A DNA stretch of 5,520 nt from Iamia sp052038315 (lineage in GTDB: Bacteria; Actinomycetota; Acidimicrobiia; Acidimicrobiales; Iamiaceae): NCBI GenBank assembly GCA_052038315.1, contig JBQGCF010000291.1, positions 1 through 5,520 on the forward strand. Reading direction: 5' to 3'. The position numbers and the translations under genes were made by a program. How positions within the stretch are numbered: position 1 is the first letter of the stretch; every line of letters starts with the position of its first letter. Below the pieces are notes generated by a model. It worked only from the letters and a program-made list of their open reading frames with translations, did not search any database and was not told the DNA's origin. Positions 1-4,606 of the stretch are shown here, piece by piece.

Positions 1-488
1 ACGCCGCCGGTGCGGAAGGCGACGGCGAAGGCGGCCCCGAAGTCCGAGCGGACGGCGGCGGCGGTGGTGCGCACGTTGGCCTTGGTGGCCAGCCACATGC
101 CGAGGAAGCCGACCGACGCCGAGGCGGCCGCGCCGATCAGGAAGGCGATCGTCCGGAACAGGCCGGACTCGACGAAGCTCAGCGCCGTCGATCCGTCGTC
201 CTTCAGGATCTCGGTCGAGGTCAGGAAGACCACGATCGCCAGCGGCACGACGATCACCGCGATGGTGCGGAACTGGCGCTTGATGTACGCCATCGCCCCC
301 TCGTGGATGGCGTCGGAGATGTCGGTCATCTCCTTGGCACCGGAGTCGGCCTTCAGGACGCCCTGCATCATGGTGAAGGCGACGCCCAGGGCACCGAGCG
401 CGACGAGGAGCGAGACGAGCAGCACCGTGGTGTCGGTGCCGCTCAGGTCGAAGGCCTGGTAGCCACCCTCGGCCAGGACGTGGGACAT
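1..488 (-). CDS. hppA: Membrane-bound proton/sodium-pumping pyrophosphatase, N-terminal part (runs off the window)
   Basis: This integral membrane enzyme hydrolyses pyrophosphate and uses the energy to pump H+ or Na+ across the cytoplasmic membrane. Only the first 162 codons are present; the family is usually around 700-800 residues, so the catalytic loops lie outside. What is seen: a hydrophobic first helix (about residues 20-41), the family signature region 53-77 containing DAIHEGAMAYIKRQFRTIA, a second helix (76-92), a third hydrophobic segment (112-133), and the conserved ATKANVRTTAAAV stretch (134-146) leading into AFAVAFRTGG. The ATG at 486-488 has a good Shine-Dalgarno, GAGAGG, at 497-502 with 8 nt spacing. 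The residue that separates K+-dependent from K+-independent enzymes is not in view, so pump type cannot be stated. The gene lies downstream of the AKR gene on the same strand, but a 153-bp gap with its own candidate promoter suggests separate transcription. Family assignment is confident from the two signature regions. Confidence 0.93.
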   Translation of the reverse strand, partial: MSHVLAEGGYQAFDLSGTDTTVLLVSLLVALGALGVAFTMMQGVLKADSGAKEMTDISDAIHEGAMAYIKRQFRTIAVIVVPLAIVVFLTSTEILKDDGSTALSFVESGLFRTIAFLIGAAASASVGFLGMWLATKANVRTTAAAVRSDFGAAFAVAFRTGG

Positions 489-512
489 CGGGTCAACCTC
501 TCGTGGGGTCGT

Positions 513-614
513 CGCCCCCCGGGGTGAGGGGCGCACGCTGGAGGGCAGGCGCGCCGATCGTGCGGCCGCTGCGCAGCGGCGCCCTTGCTACCCGTCGAGG
601 TGTGACCTGTGCAA
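513..614 (-). promoter_or_regulatory. Candidate hppA promoter and structured leader
   Basis: The 153-bp gap between the AKR stop and hppA holds several overlapping signals for leftward transcription. A weak promoter can be drawn as TTGCAC (609-614), an 18-nt spacer, and TAGCAA (585-590). The spacer contains a small inverted repeat AGGT-GTG-ACCT (598-608). Just downstream, near the expected transcript start, is a perfect 16-bp palindrome GCCGCTGCGCAGCGGC (565-580). The leader also contains a hairpin with CGCCCC (513-518) pairing with GGGGCG (528-533), ending 10 nt before the Shine-Dalgarno. The palindrome and hairpin are directly visible. Their assignment as promoter, operator or leader structure is inference, and the -10/-35 matches are poor. 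GC-rich DNA throws up such repeats readily. Confidence 0.3.
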
Positions 615-641
615 AACCTGCCGTTTAGCCCAGGCCTTCGG

Positions 642-1649
642 CTAGGAGCCCAGCGGCGGGGTGCTGCGGTTGATCCAGCTCTCGTCGGCCGAGCGGGGGG
701 CGGCGACCCGCACCTCGCCCAGCCGGGCCAGGTCCTCGTCGGTGAGGGCGACGGCGGCGGCATCGGCGTTCTGGTCCAGGTAGGCGACCCGCTTGGTGCC
801 CGGGATGGGCACGACGTCGTCGCCCTGGGCGAGCACCCATGCCAGGGCGACCTGGCCGGCGGTGCAACCGTGGGCGGAGGCGATGTCCTCGACCAGGGCC
901 ACGACCGACCGGTTGTCGCTCAGCGCCTCGTCGGTGAAGCGGGCCTGGCCCCGGCGGAAGTCGCCCTCGGCCAGCTCGTCACGGCTGGCGATGGCACCGG
1001 TGAGGTAGCCGCGGCCCAGTGGGCTGTAGGGCACCAGGCCGATGCCCAGCTCCCGGCAGGTGTCGAGGATCTCGCCCTCGATGTCCCGGCTCCAGATCGA
1101 GTACTCGGTCTGCAGGGCGGTGATCGGGTGGGTGGCGTGGGCCCGGCGCAGGGTGTCGGGCGCCGCCTCGGAGAGGCCCAGGTGGCGGACCTTCCCGGCG
1201 GTGACCAGCTCGGCCATGGCCCCGACCGTCTCCTCGATCGGGATGCGGTGGTCCGGTCGGTGCAGGTAGTAGAGGTCGACGTGGCCGACGCCGAGGCGGC
1301 TCAGCGACCCGTCGATCGCCTCCCGGCAGTACGCCGGCGAGCCGTCGACGTCCATCACCACCTTCCCGTCCTCGATGCGGGGACGGATGCCGAACTTGGT
1401 GGCCAGCACGACCTCGTCGCGGCGCTCGGCGATCGCCCGTCCCACGACCTCCTCGGAGGTGAACGGGCCGTAGACGTCGGCGGTGTCGAGCAGGGTCACG
1501 CCCCGGTCGAGGGCCCGGCCGATCACCGCGTCGGGGGCGGTGGCCTCGAACTCGCCGTAGACCGGGCTGAAGCTCATGCACCCCAGCCCGATGGCGCCGA
1601 CCTCGAGCCCCTGCCCGAGCGTGCGCTTCTCCAGCTTCTGGTCAGACAC
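642..1649 (-). CDS. Aldo-keto reductase, AKR13/YakC-like, under MerR control
   Basis: This is a 335-residue NAD(P)H-dependent oxidoreductase with an aldo-keto reductase (TIM) barrel that reduces aldehydes or ketones to alcohols; the substrate cannot be read from sequence. The full catalytic tetrad is visible: Asp55 and Tyr60 in LLDTADVYG, Lys85 in LATKFG, His130 in YYLHRPD. N-terminal GLGCMSF (21-27), the GLSEAAPDTLRRAH stretch, YSPLGRGYLTG and the cofactor-phosphate loop PIPGTKR near the C terminus all fit the AKR13 group of full-length, soluble enzymes. The start is GTG at 1647-1649, supported by GGAGG at 1658-1662 with 8 nt spacing. It overlaps the end of the MerR gene by 8 nt, so the two are almost certainly co-transcribed and translationally coupled. 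Regulation by the neighbouring MerR protein is inferred from this arrangement. Roles in detoxifying reactive carbonyls or xenobiotics are common in the family but unproven here. Confidence 0.93.
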   Translation of the reverse strand: MSDQKLEKRTLGQGLEVGAIGLGCMSFSPVYGEFEATAPDAVIGRALDRGVTLLDTADVYGPFTSEEVVGRAIAERRDEVVLATKFGIRPRIEDGKVVMDVDGSPAYCREAIDGSLSRLGVGHVDLYYLHRPDHRIPIEETVGAMAELVTAGKVRHLGLSEAAPDTLRRAHATHPITALQTEYSIWSRDIEGEILDTCRELGIGLVPYSPLGRGYLTGAIASRDELAEGDFRRGQARFTDEALSDNRSVVALVEDIASAHGCTAGQVALAWVLAQGDDVVPIPGTKRVAYLDQNADAAAVALTDEDLARLGEVRVAAPRSADESWINRSTPPLGS

Positions 1650-2031
1650 CGCAGGCGCCTCCGTAGACAGAGATCTTGAACTCGATGATGCCGAGGGCCT
1701 CGTCCAGCTCGGCCCGGCGGGCCTGGACGGCGTCGCGGTGCGCCTCCATGATCGCCAGCCGCTCGGGCTCGGTCGTCGGGCCCTCCTCGACCAGGGCGAC
1801 GTAGCGCTGGAGGGTGCGGATCGGCATCTCCGACTGCCGCATCCGGGTGATGAACACCACCCGCCCGACGTCGATCTCCCGGTAGCGCCGCCGGCCGCCC
1901 GGGTCCCGGGGCGGGCTCAGCAGCCCCTCCTTCTCGTAGTAGCGGAGGGTGTCGTGGCTGACGCCGGTGCGCTCGACGACCTCGGCGATGCCGAGCGTCG
2001 GCTCGTCGAGCAGGGTCTCGGTGAGGGTCAT
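1642..2031 (-). CDS. MerR-family transcriptional regulator
   Basis: A 129-residue cytoplasmic DNA-binding regulator. The winged helix-turn-helix covers about residues 13-51 (GIAEVVERTGVSHDTLRYYEKEGLL, then the wing RDPGGRRRYR), the diagnostic MerR pattern. It is followed by the second helical motif (DVGRVVFITRMRQSEMPIRTLQRYVAL) and a long C-terminal dimerisation helix (about 88-121) ending IIEFKISVYGG. There is a single cysteine at 127, three residues from the end, and none in the usual metal- or thiol-sensing positions, so a metal sensor of the MerR/CueR/ZntR type is unlikely. The effector is unknown. The ATG at 2029-2031 has no Shine-Dalgarno and sits 9 nt after a -10-like hexamer, suggesting a leaderless or nearly leaderless message. 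Its 3' end overlaps the AKR gene by 8 nt. It most likely autoregulates and activates the pair through the palindrome just upstream. Confidence 0.93.
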   Translation of the reverse strand: MTLTETLLDEPTLGIAEVVERTGVSHDTLRYYEKEGLLSPPRDPGGRRRYREIDVGRVVFITRMRQSEMPIRTLQRYVALVEEGPTTEPERLAIMEAHRDAVQARRAELDEALGIIEFKISVYGGACGV

Positions 2032-2040
2032 CGGGATCCG

Positions 2041-2071
2041 ACGCTACGACCTGGAGCGCGCTCCAGGTCAA
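2041..2071 (-). promoter_or_regulatory. MerR-type promoter with 22-bp palindromic operator
   Basis: Reading leftward, TTGACC (2066-2071, -35) is followed by exactly 19 nt and then TAGCGT (2041-2046, -10). A 19-20 bp spacer is the hallmark of promoters that MerR proteins activate by twisting DNA. The spacer and -35 are occupied by a perfect 22-bp palindrome at 2048-2069, each half GACCTGGAGCG or its complement. The expected transcript start falls only 0-4 nt before the merR ATG, consistent with the missing ribosome-binding site. The palindrome also lies 38 bp before the start of the divergent methyltransferase gene, so that gene could be affected too. Hexamers, spacing and symmetry are seen; MerR binding is inferred from family knowledge. 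Confidence 0.85.
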
Positions 2072-2106
2072 GGGCGGCCCGGTGGACGATCGGCCACCAT
2101 GGCGGG

Positions 2107-2877
2107 GTGGAGGACTCGATCGCCGGCAACCGGCAGCACTGGAACGGGATGGCCGACCACTGGGTGGAGCCCGGACGGCGGCTGTGGGCGGCCGACGAGG
2201 CGTCGTGGGGCGTCTTCGGCGTGCCCGAGGCGACGGTGGGGGCGCTGCCCGACGTGACCGGCAAGGACGTGGTCGAGCTGGGCTGCGGGACCGGCTACGT
2301 CTCGGCCTGGCTGCTGCGGGCCGGGGCCGCGTCGGCTGTCGGCATCGACCCGACCGAGGGCCAGCTGGCCACCGCCCGTGGCTTCCAGCGGGAGTTCTCG
2401 CTCGGCTTCCCCCTCGTCCAGGCGGCGGGCGAGGCGGTGCCGCTGCGGTCGGGGTCGTTCGACCTGGTCGTGTCGGAGTACGGCGCCGCCATCTGGGCCG
2501 ACCCCCGGATCTGGCTGGCCGAGGCGGCCCGGCTGCTGCGGCCCGGCGGCGAGCTGGTGCTCCTCGGCAACAGCGTCGTGTTCATGCTCTGCTGCCAGGA
2601 CGACGACAGCCCGCCCACCGCCGAGATGCGGCGCCCGCAGCGGGGCATGCACCGCTGGACCTGGCCCGACGACCCGTCGGTCGAGTTCCACGTCAGCCAT
2701 GGCGAGATGATCCGGCTGCTGCGCCACGCCGGGTTCGAGGTCCTCGACCTGATCGAGGTCTACGCCCCGGCCGAGGCCGCCGACGCCACCCTGCTCAGCG
2801 GCGAGATCGACTTCGTCTCCGCCGACTGGGCCCAGCGCTGGCCTGTCGAAGAGATCTGGCGCGCCCGCAAGCGCTAG
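2107..2877 (+). CDS. Class I SAM-dependent methyltransferase
   Basis: A 256-residue soluble methyltransferase with the Rossmann-like class I fold; substrate unknown. The N-terminal NRQHWNGMADHW (8-19) resembles the opening helix of actinobacterial stand-alone methyltransferases. Motif I is VVELGCGTG (55-63), the acidic end of strand 2 is VGIDP (Asp81), EAVPLRSGSFDLVVSEYG holds the strand-4 motif, and LLRPGGELVLLGN is the post-motif strand. A CC pair follows in FMLCCQDDD. The C-terminal part HGEMIRLLRHAGFEVLDLIEVYAP is typical of this group. I chose GTG at 2107-2109 because it keeps the conserved N-terminal block; the reading frame is open further upstream but would run through merR, and an ATG at 2149 would cut into the motif. 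No good Shine-Dalgarno is visible. The gene is divergent from merR across 75 bp containing the MerR operator, so co-regulation is possible. Its stop lies 15 bp from the convergent FmdB-like gene, with no clear terminator between. Confidence 0.88.
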   Translation: MEDSIAGNRQHWNGMADHWVEPGRRLWAADEASWGVFGVPEATVGALPDVTGKDVVELGCGTGYVSAWLLRAGAASAVGIDPTEGQLATARGFQREFSLGFPLVQAAGEAVPLRSGSFDLVVSEYGAAIWADPRIWLAEAARLLRPGGELVLLGNSVVFMLCCQDDDSPPTAEMRRPQRGMHRWTWPDDPSVEFHVSHGEMIRLLRHAGFEVLDLIEVYAPAEAADATLLSGEIDFVSADWAQRWPVEEIWRARKR

Positions 2878-2892
2878 CTGCTCGCCAGGGGG

Positions 2893-3126
2893 TCAGCCGC
2901 AGCCGCAGGCGCCGCCGCAGCAACCGCCCCCACCGCCGGCGGGCATCGGGGCCGGGCCGGAGCCGAGGCCGCCGGACCGGCCCACCGAGGCGATGGGCGA
3001 GAAGACCCGACGGGCCTCGCCGTGCCCGGCCGGGCACATCACCGCCGTGGCCGGCGCCGTGATCGACCGCTCCACCTCGAACCGATCGGTGCACGTCGGG
3101 CACCGGTACTCGTAGCGCGCCATCAC
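2893..3126 (-). CDS. FmdB-family putative zinc-ribbon protein with Gly/Cys tail
   Basis: A 77-residue protein whose first half matches the FmdB/CxxC_CXXC_SSSS putative regulatory zinc ribbon: ARYEYRCPTC, with Cys9 and Cys12, then CPAGH (Cys31, His35) followed by EARRVFSPIA. In most family members the second pair is CPxC, so here His35 would have to be the fourth ligand. The second half is a Gly/Pro linker ending in a tail with four cysteines (69, 70, 74, 76) amid glycines, a tail type I recall from actinobacterial members. Function is unknown; a regulatory role is only the family label. The start may be GTG (3124-3126) or the adjacent ATG (3121-3123). The Shine-Dalgarno GAGGGG at 3136-3141 is 9 nt from the GTG and 12 nt from the ATG, favouring the GTG slightly. 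It lies 20 bp after the toxin gene and could share its transcript. Confidence 0.85.
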   Translation of the reverse strand: MMARYEYRCPTCTDRFEVERSITAPATAVMCPAGHGEARRVFSPIASVGRSGGLGSGPAPMPAGGGGGCCGGACGCG

Positions 3127-3146
3127 CTGAGGCTACCCCTCGACGG

Positions 3147-3575
3147 TCAGAGCGCCGCCGGGGCGACGGCCAGGCCGGCCTCCCGGCACGCAGCGTGGAG
3201 CCGCCGGTCCCACACCGCCACGACGAGGTCCGGGATGCCCAGCGCCAGCGCGCTCGCCAGGTGGACGGCGTCGGCGCCGCTCAGCGCGTGAGCGCCGGCC
3301 AGGTCGCCGGCATGCCTCTCGACGGCGTCCGTCAGCTCGACGGGACGCATCCGGTGCCAGATCGACTCCCAGCCGGCCTCGGCCTCGAGGAGCTCCGGGC
3401 CGGTGAGGCGGCCGTTGCGGTGGGCGGCGGCCAGCGCGGCGCGGACCTCGGGGTGCGTCAACCGGCTGGAGGCGGCGACGTCGCACCCGTCCCACAGGCC
3501 GTCGGCCTCGTCGCTCCCGGCCTCGGCGACGACGAGCTTCAGGAGGGCGCTGGCGTCGAAGTAGACGACGGACAC
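3147..3575 (-). CDS. vapC: PIN-domain ribonuclease toxin, VapC type
   Basis: A 142-residue PIN-domain protein, the usual VapC length. VapC toxins are Mg2+-dependent endoribonucleases that cleave tRNA or rRNA and arrest translation until neutralised by the partner antitoxin. The acidic active-site set is intact: Asp7 in VVYFDASALLKL, Glu43 in THPEVRAAL, Asp102 in LSGADAVHLASAL, Asp123 in VAVWDRRLHAACREAGL. Nothing suggests decay, so it is probably active. The start is GTG at 3573-3575, only 2 nt after the antitoxin TGA, so translation likely depends on ribosomes finishing the antitoxin gene; only a weak GGGA lies upstream. The order antitoxin-toxin and the tight spacing are the standard module layout. 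The RNA target cannot be predicted from sequence. Confidence 0.93.
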   Translation of the reverse strand: MSVVYFDASALLKLVVAEAGSDEADGLWDGCDVAASSRLTHPEVRAALAAAHRNGRLTGPELLEAEAGWESIWHRMRPVELTDAVERHAGDLAGAHALSGADAVHLASALALGIPDLVVAVWDRRLHAACREAGLAVAPAAL

Positions 3576-3577
3576 CC

Positions 3578-3844
3578 TCAGTCCCGCATCTCGCCGACGA
3601 TCTCCGACACGGGGCCGGAGGGGCGAGGTCGTGGCCGGCCGGTGGCCACCATCGGTTCGGTCGACCGGGGTCGGCTGATCACGCCCTCTCGGGTCAGGCG
3701 CTCGATCGTCGACTCGGCACCGACGGCGAGGAGCCGGACGACGGGCATGCCCCGGTCGGTGACGACGACCTCCTCACCCTGGCGGACCCGCTTGATCCAC
3801 TCGCTGAGGTTGGCACGGAGCTCGGAGGTGGCGACCTGTTGCAC
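3578..3844 (-). CDS. vapB: Phd/YefM-type antitoxin of the VapBC module
   Basis: An 88-residue antitoxin. The N-terminal part (about 1-55) is a Phd/YefM fold: VATSELRANLSEWIKRVRQGEEVVVTDRG followed by MPVVRLLAV, with the conserved pattern SELR...L.....G.E..VTDRG.PV.RL. This domain dimerises and binds the operator. The C-terminal part, rich in Arg and Pro and ending VSEIVGEMRD, should wrap around the toxin. I chose GTG at 3842-3844. The frame stays open upstream, but that extension is low-complexity Arg/Pro translation lying over the methyltransferase gene, and the homologous region begins at this GTG. No Shine-Dalgarno is present; instead TACGAT ends 7 nt before the GTG, fitting a leaderless mRNA. 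The gene starts 17 nt after the upstream methyltransferase stop. Phd-type antitoxins paired with PIN toxins are commonly labelled VapB, so the symbol describes the partner rather than an AbrB-type VapB. Confidence 0.88.
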   Translation of the reverse strand: MQQVATSELRANLSEWIKRVRQGEEVVVTDRGMPVVRLLAVGAESTIERLTREGVISRPRSTEPMVATGRPRPRPSGPVSEIVGEMRD

Positions 3845-3851
3845 GACGCCG

Positions 3852-3882
3852 ATCGTACATCTCAGGGTGCCGAACTTGTACG
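3852..3882 (-). promoter_or_regulatory. Candidate leaderless promoter and operator of the toxin-antitoxin module
   Basis: TACGAT (3852-3857) is a good -10 hexamer placed 7 nt before the antitoxin GTG, so transcription would begin at or next to the start codon. No convincing -35 is seen; TACAAG lies 17 nt further upstream. Two inverted half-sites, CGTACA (3854-3859) and TGTACG (3877-3882), are 23 bp apart centre to centre, about two helical turns, and one overlaps the -10. Each differs by one base from TGTACA, the core hexamer described for YefM operators. The elements are seen; their use by this antitoxin for autorepression is inferred. Confidence 0.5.
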
Positions 3883-4563
3883 GTGACGTCCCGGCGTCGT
3901 GGAGGCGCGGAGGCCGAGGCACCAGGGGACGAGGGAGTCGTCGCCCTCGACGACCTCCTCGATCGCCAGGCCGGCGGCGACGACGGCGTTGAGCAGCTCG
4001 GCGAGGGGGACGTGGCGGGCGCCGATGCGAGCCCGCACGCCCGGGCCGAAGTTGGGGTGGTCGTGCACCCACGTCGCCTCGCGGTAGCCGGGCGTCACCG
4101 CCAGGCGCGCCTCGCTGCGGGTGACCGACTCCACGTGGTGGCCGACGAAGCAGGGGTGCACGCCGACGTGGACGACGGTGCCGCCGGGCACGACCACCCG
4201 GGCCAGCTCGGCCAGGACCGGGGCGTAGTCGTCGACGTCGGTGTGGACGAGGACGACGGTGGCCATCGGGACCGAGCCGGTGCGGAACGGCAGGTGGGCG
4301 ATGTCGCCCCGGACCCGCCAGACGAGCCGGTCACCGGCCACCCGGAGCTGGTCGGCCGATCCGTCGATGCCGCCGACGGCCCATCCGAGATCCCCGAGCA
4401 GCGCCGCGCTCAACCCGGTGCCGCACCCGACGTCGAGCACCGGTCCCGACCCGGTGCCGACCAGCCGGCGCAGCGTCGCCCCCGGGTCCCGGGACGGGTC
4501 CCGGTAGAAGCCGAAGGCACCGTCGTACCAGTCGGCCAACCCCTCGTACCGCCCGATCGTCAC
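3862..4563 (-). CDS. Class I SAM-dependent methyltransferase
   Basis: A 233-residue soluble methyltransferase, substrate unknown. The opening GRYEGLADWYDGAFGFY (4-20) is a common N-terminal helix of this class. Motif I is VLDVGCGTG (42-50), GGIDGS (64-69) carries the ribose-binding acidic residue Asp67, RGDIAHLPFRTGSVPMATVVLVHTDVDD supplies motifs II-III, and VVPGGTVVHVGVHP is the following strand. The C-terminal core ends near LVPWCLGLRA; the last 13 or so residues look unconserved and are encoded by DNA that doubles as the antitoxin promoter. The GTG at 4561-4563 is the farthest possible start, since an in-frame TGA lies just upstream. No clear Shine-Dalgarno is visible. A 13-bp direct repeat brackets the start codon. 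The gene follows sdhB by 43 bp on the same strand and may be read from the sdh transcript or from its own weak promoter. Confidence 0.88.
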   Translation of the reverse strand: MTIGRYEGLADWYDGAFGFYRDPSRDPGATLRRLVGTGSGPVLDVGCGTGLSAALLGDLGWAVGGIDGSADQLRVAGDRLVWRVRGDIAHLPFRTGSVPMATVVLVHTDVDDYAPVLAELARVVVPGGTVVHVGVHPCFVGHHVESVTRSEARLAVTPGYREATWVHDHPNFGPGVRARIGARHVPLAELLNAVVAAGLAIEEVVEGDDSLVPWCLGLRASTTPGRHRTSSAP

Positions 4564-4574
4564 CGCCCGATCGT
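4548..4574. repeat. 13-bp direct repeat, period 14, across the methyltransferase start codon
   Basis: The 13-mer ACCGCCCGATCGT occurs at 4548-4560 and again at 4562-4574, separated by a single C. The GTG start codon (4561-4563) sits at the junction. The downstream copy encodes the first residues TIGRY of the methyltransferase, while the upstream copy forms its untranslated leader. Because the period of 14 is not a multiple of three, loss or gain of a unit would replace the leader next to the start codon and could move the start out of frame. It looks like a local tandem duplication. Any regulatory meaning is inference. Confidence 0.85.
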
Positions 4575-4575
4575 G

Positions 4576-4595
4576 TCACGACCGGACGGTCGCGA
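4576..4595 (-). terminator. Hairpin after sdhB, possible weak terminator
   Basis: In the leftward transcript, TCGCGACC pairs with GGTCGTGA (8 bp, one G-U) around a GTCC tetraloop, 11 nt after the sdhB stop codon. There is no U-tract afterwards, so a classical intrinsic terminator is not supported. High-GC actinobacteria often use U-poor hairpins or Rho, and the hairpin could instead protect the sdh mRNA 3' end. It lies between sdhB and the methyltransferase start, so it bears on whether the downstream genes are read through from sdh. Confidence 0.4.
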
Positions 4596-4606
4596 GCGGT
4601 CGAGGG

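Noticed and set aside
626..644. TAGCC/GGCTA hairpin at the AKR stop codon as a terminator
   Set aside because: The stem is only 5 bp with a 9-nt loop and is followed by AACGGC, not a U-tract. The TTTT further on is too far away to belong to it.
609..1679. Long plus-strand open frame opposite the AKR gene
   Set aside because: It is the GC-rich antisense shadow of a complete AKR with an intact catalytic tetrad, and its translation is low-complexity with no recognisable domain.
2099..2101. ATG just before the methyltransferase as a better start
   Set aside because: It is out of frame with the methyltransferase by one base, and its frame (also open from 2082) yields only Arg/Pro-rich shadow sequence.
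1576..2106. Upstream extension of the plus-strand methyltransferase frame
   Set aside because: The frame is open by chance through merR and the operator. The conserved methyltransferase sequence begins at the GTG at 2107.
3631..3649. GTGGCC/GGCCAC inverted repeat
   Set aside because: It lies within the antitoxin coding sequence for the Arg/Pro-rich linker and is best explained by GC-rich codons.
3195..3992. Long plus-strand open frame opposite vapC and vapB
   Set aside because: It covers two well-supported minus-strand genes and has no domain of its own.
3845..4072. N-terminal extension of the antitoxin to a start near 4072
   Set aside because: The extension is Arg/Pro-rich out-of-frame reading of the methyltransferase gene; the Phd/YefM homology begins right after the GTG at 3844.
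642..4563. Two methyltransferases, an AKR and a regulator as a natural-product cluster
   Set aside because: No core biosynthetic enzyme, carrier protein, transporter or tailoring set is present, and the genes belong to at least three separate transcription units flanked by housekeeping genes.
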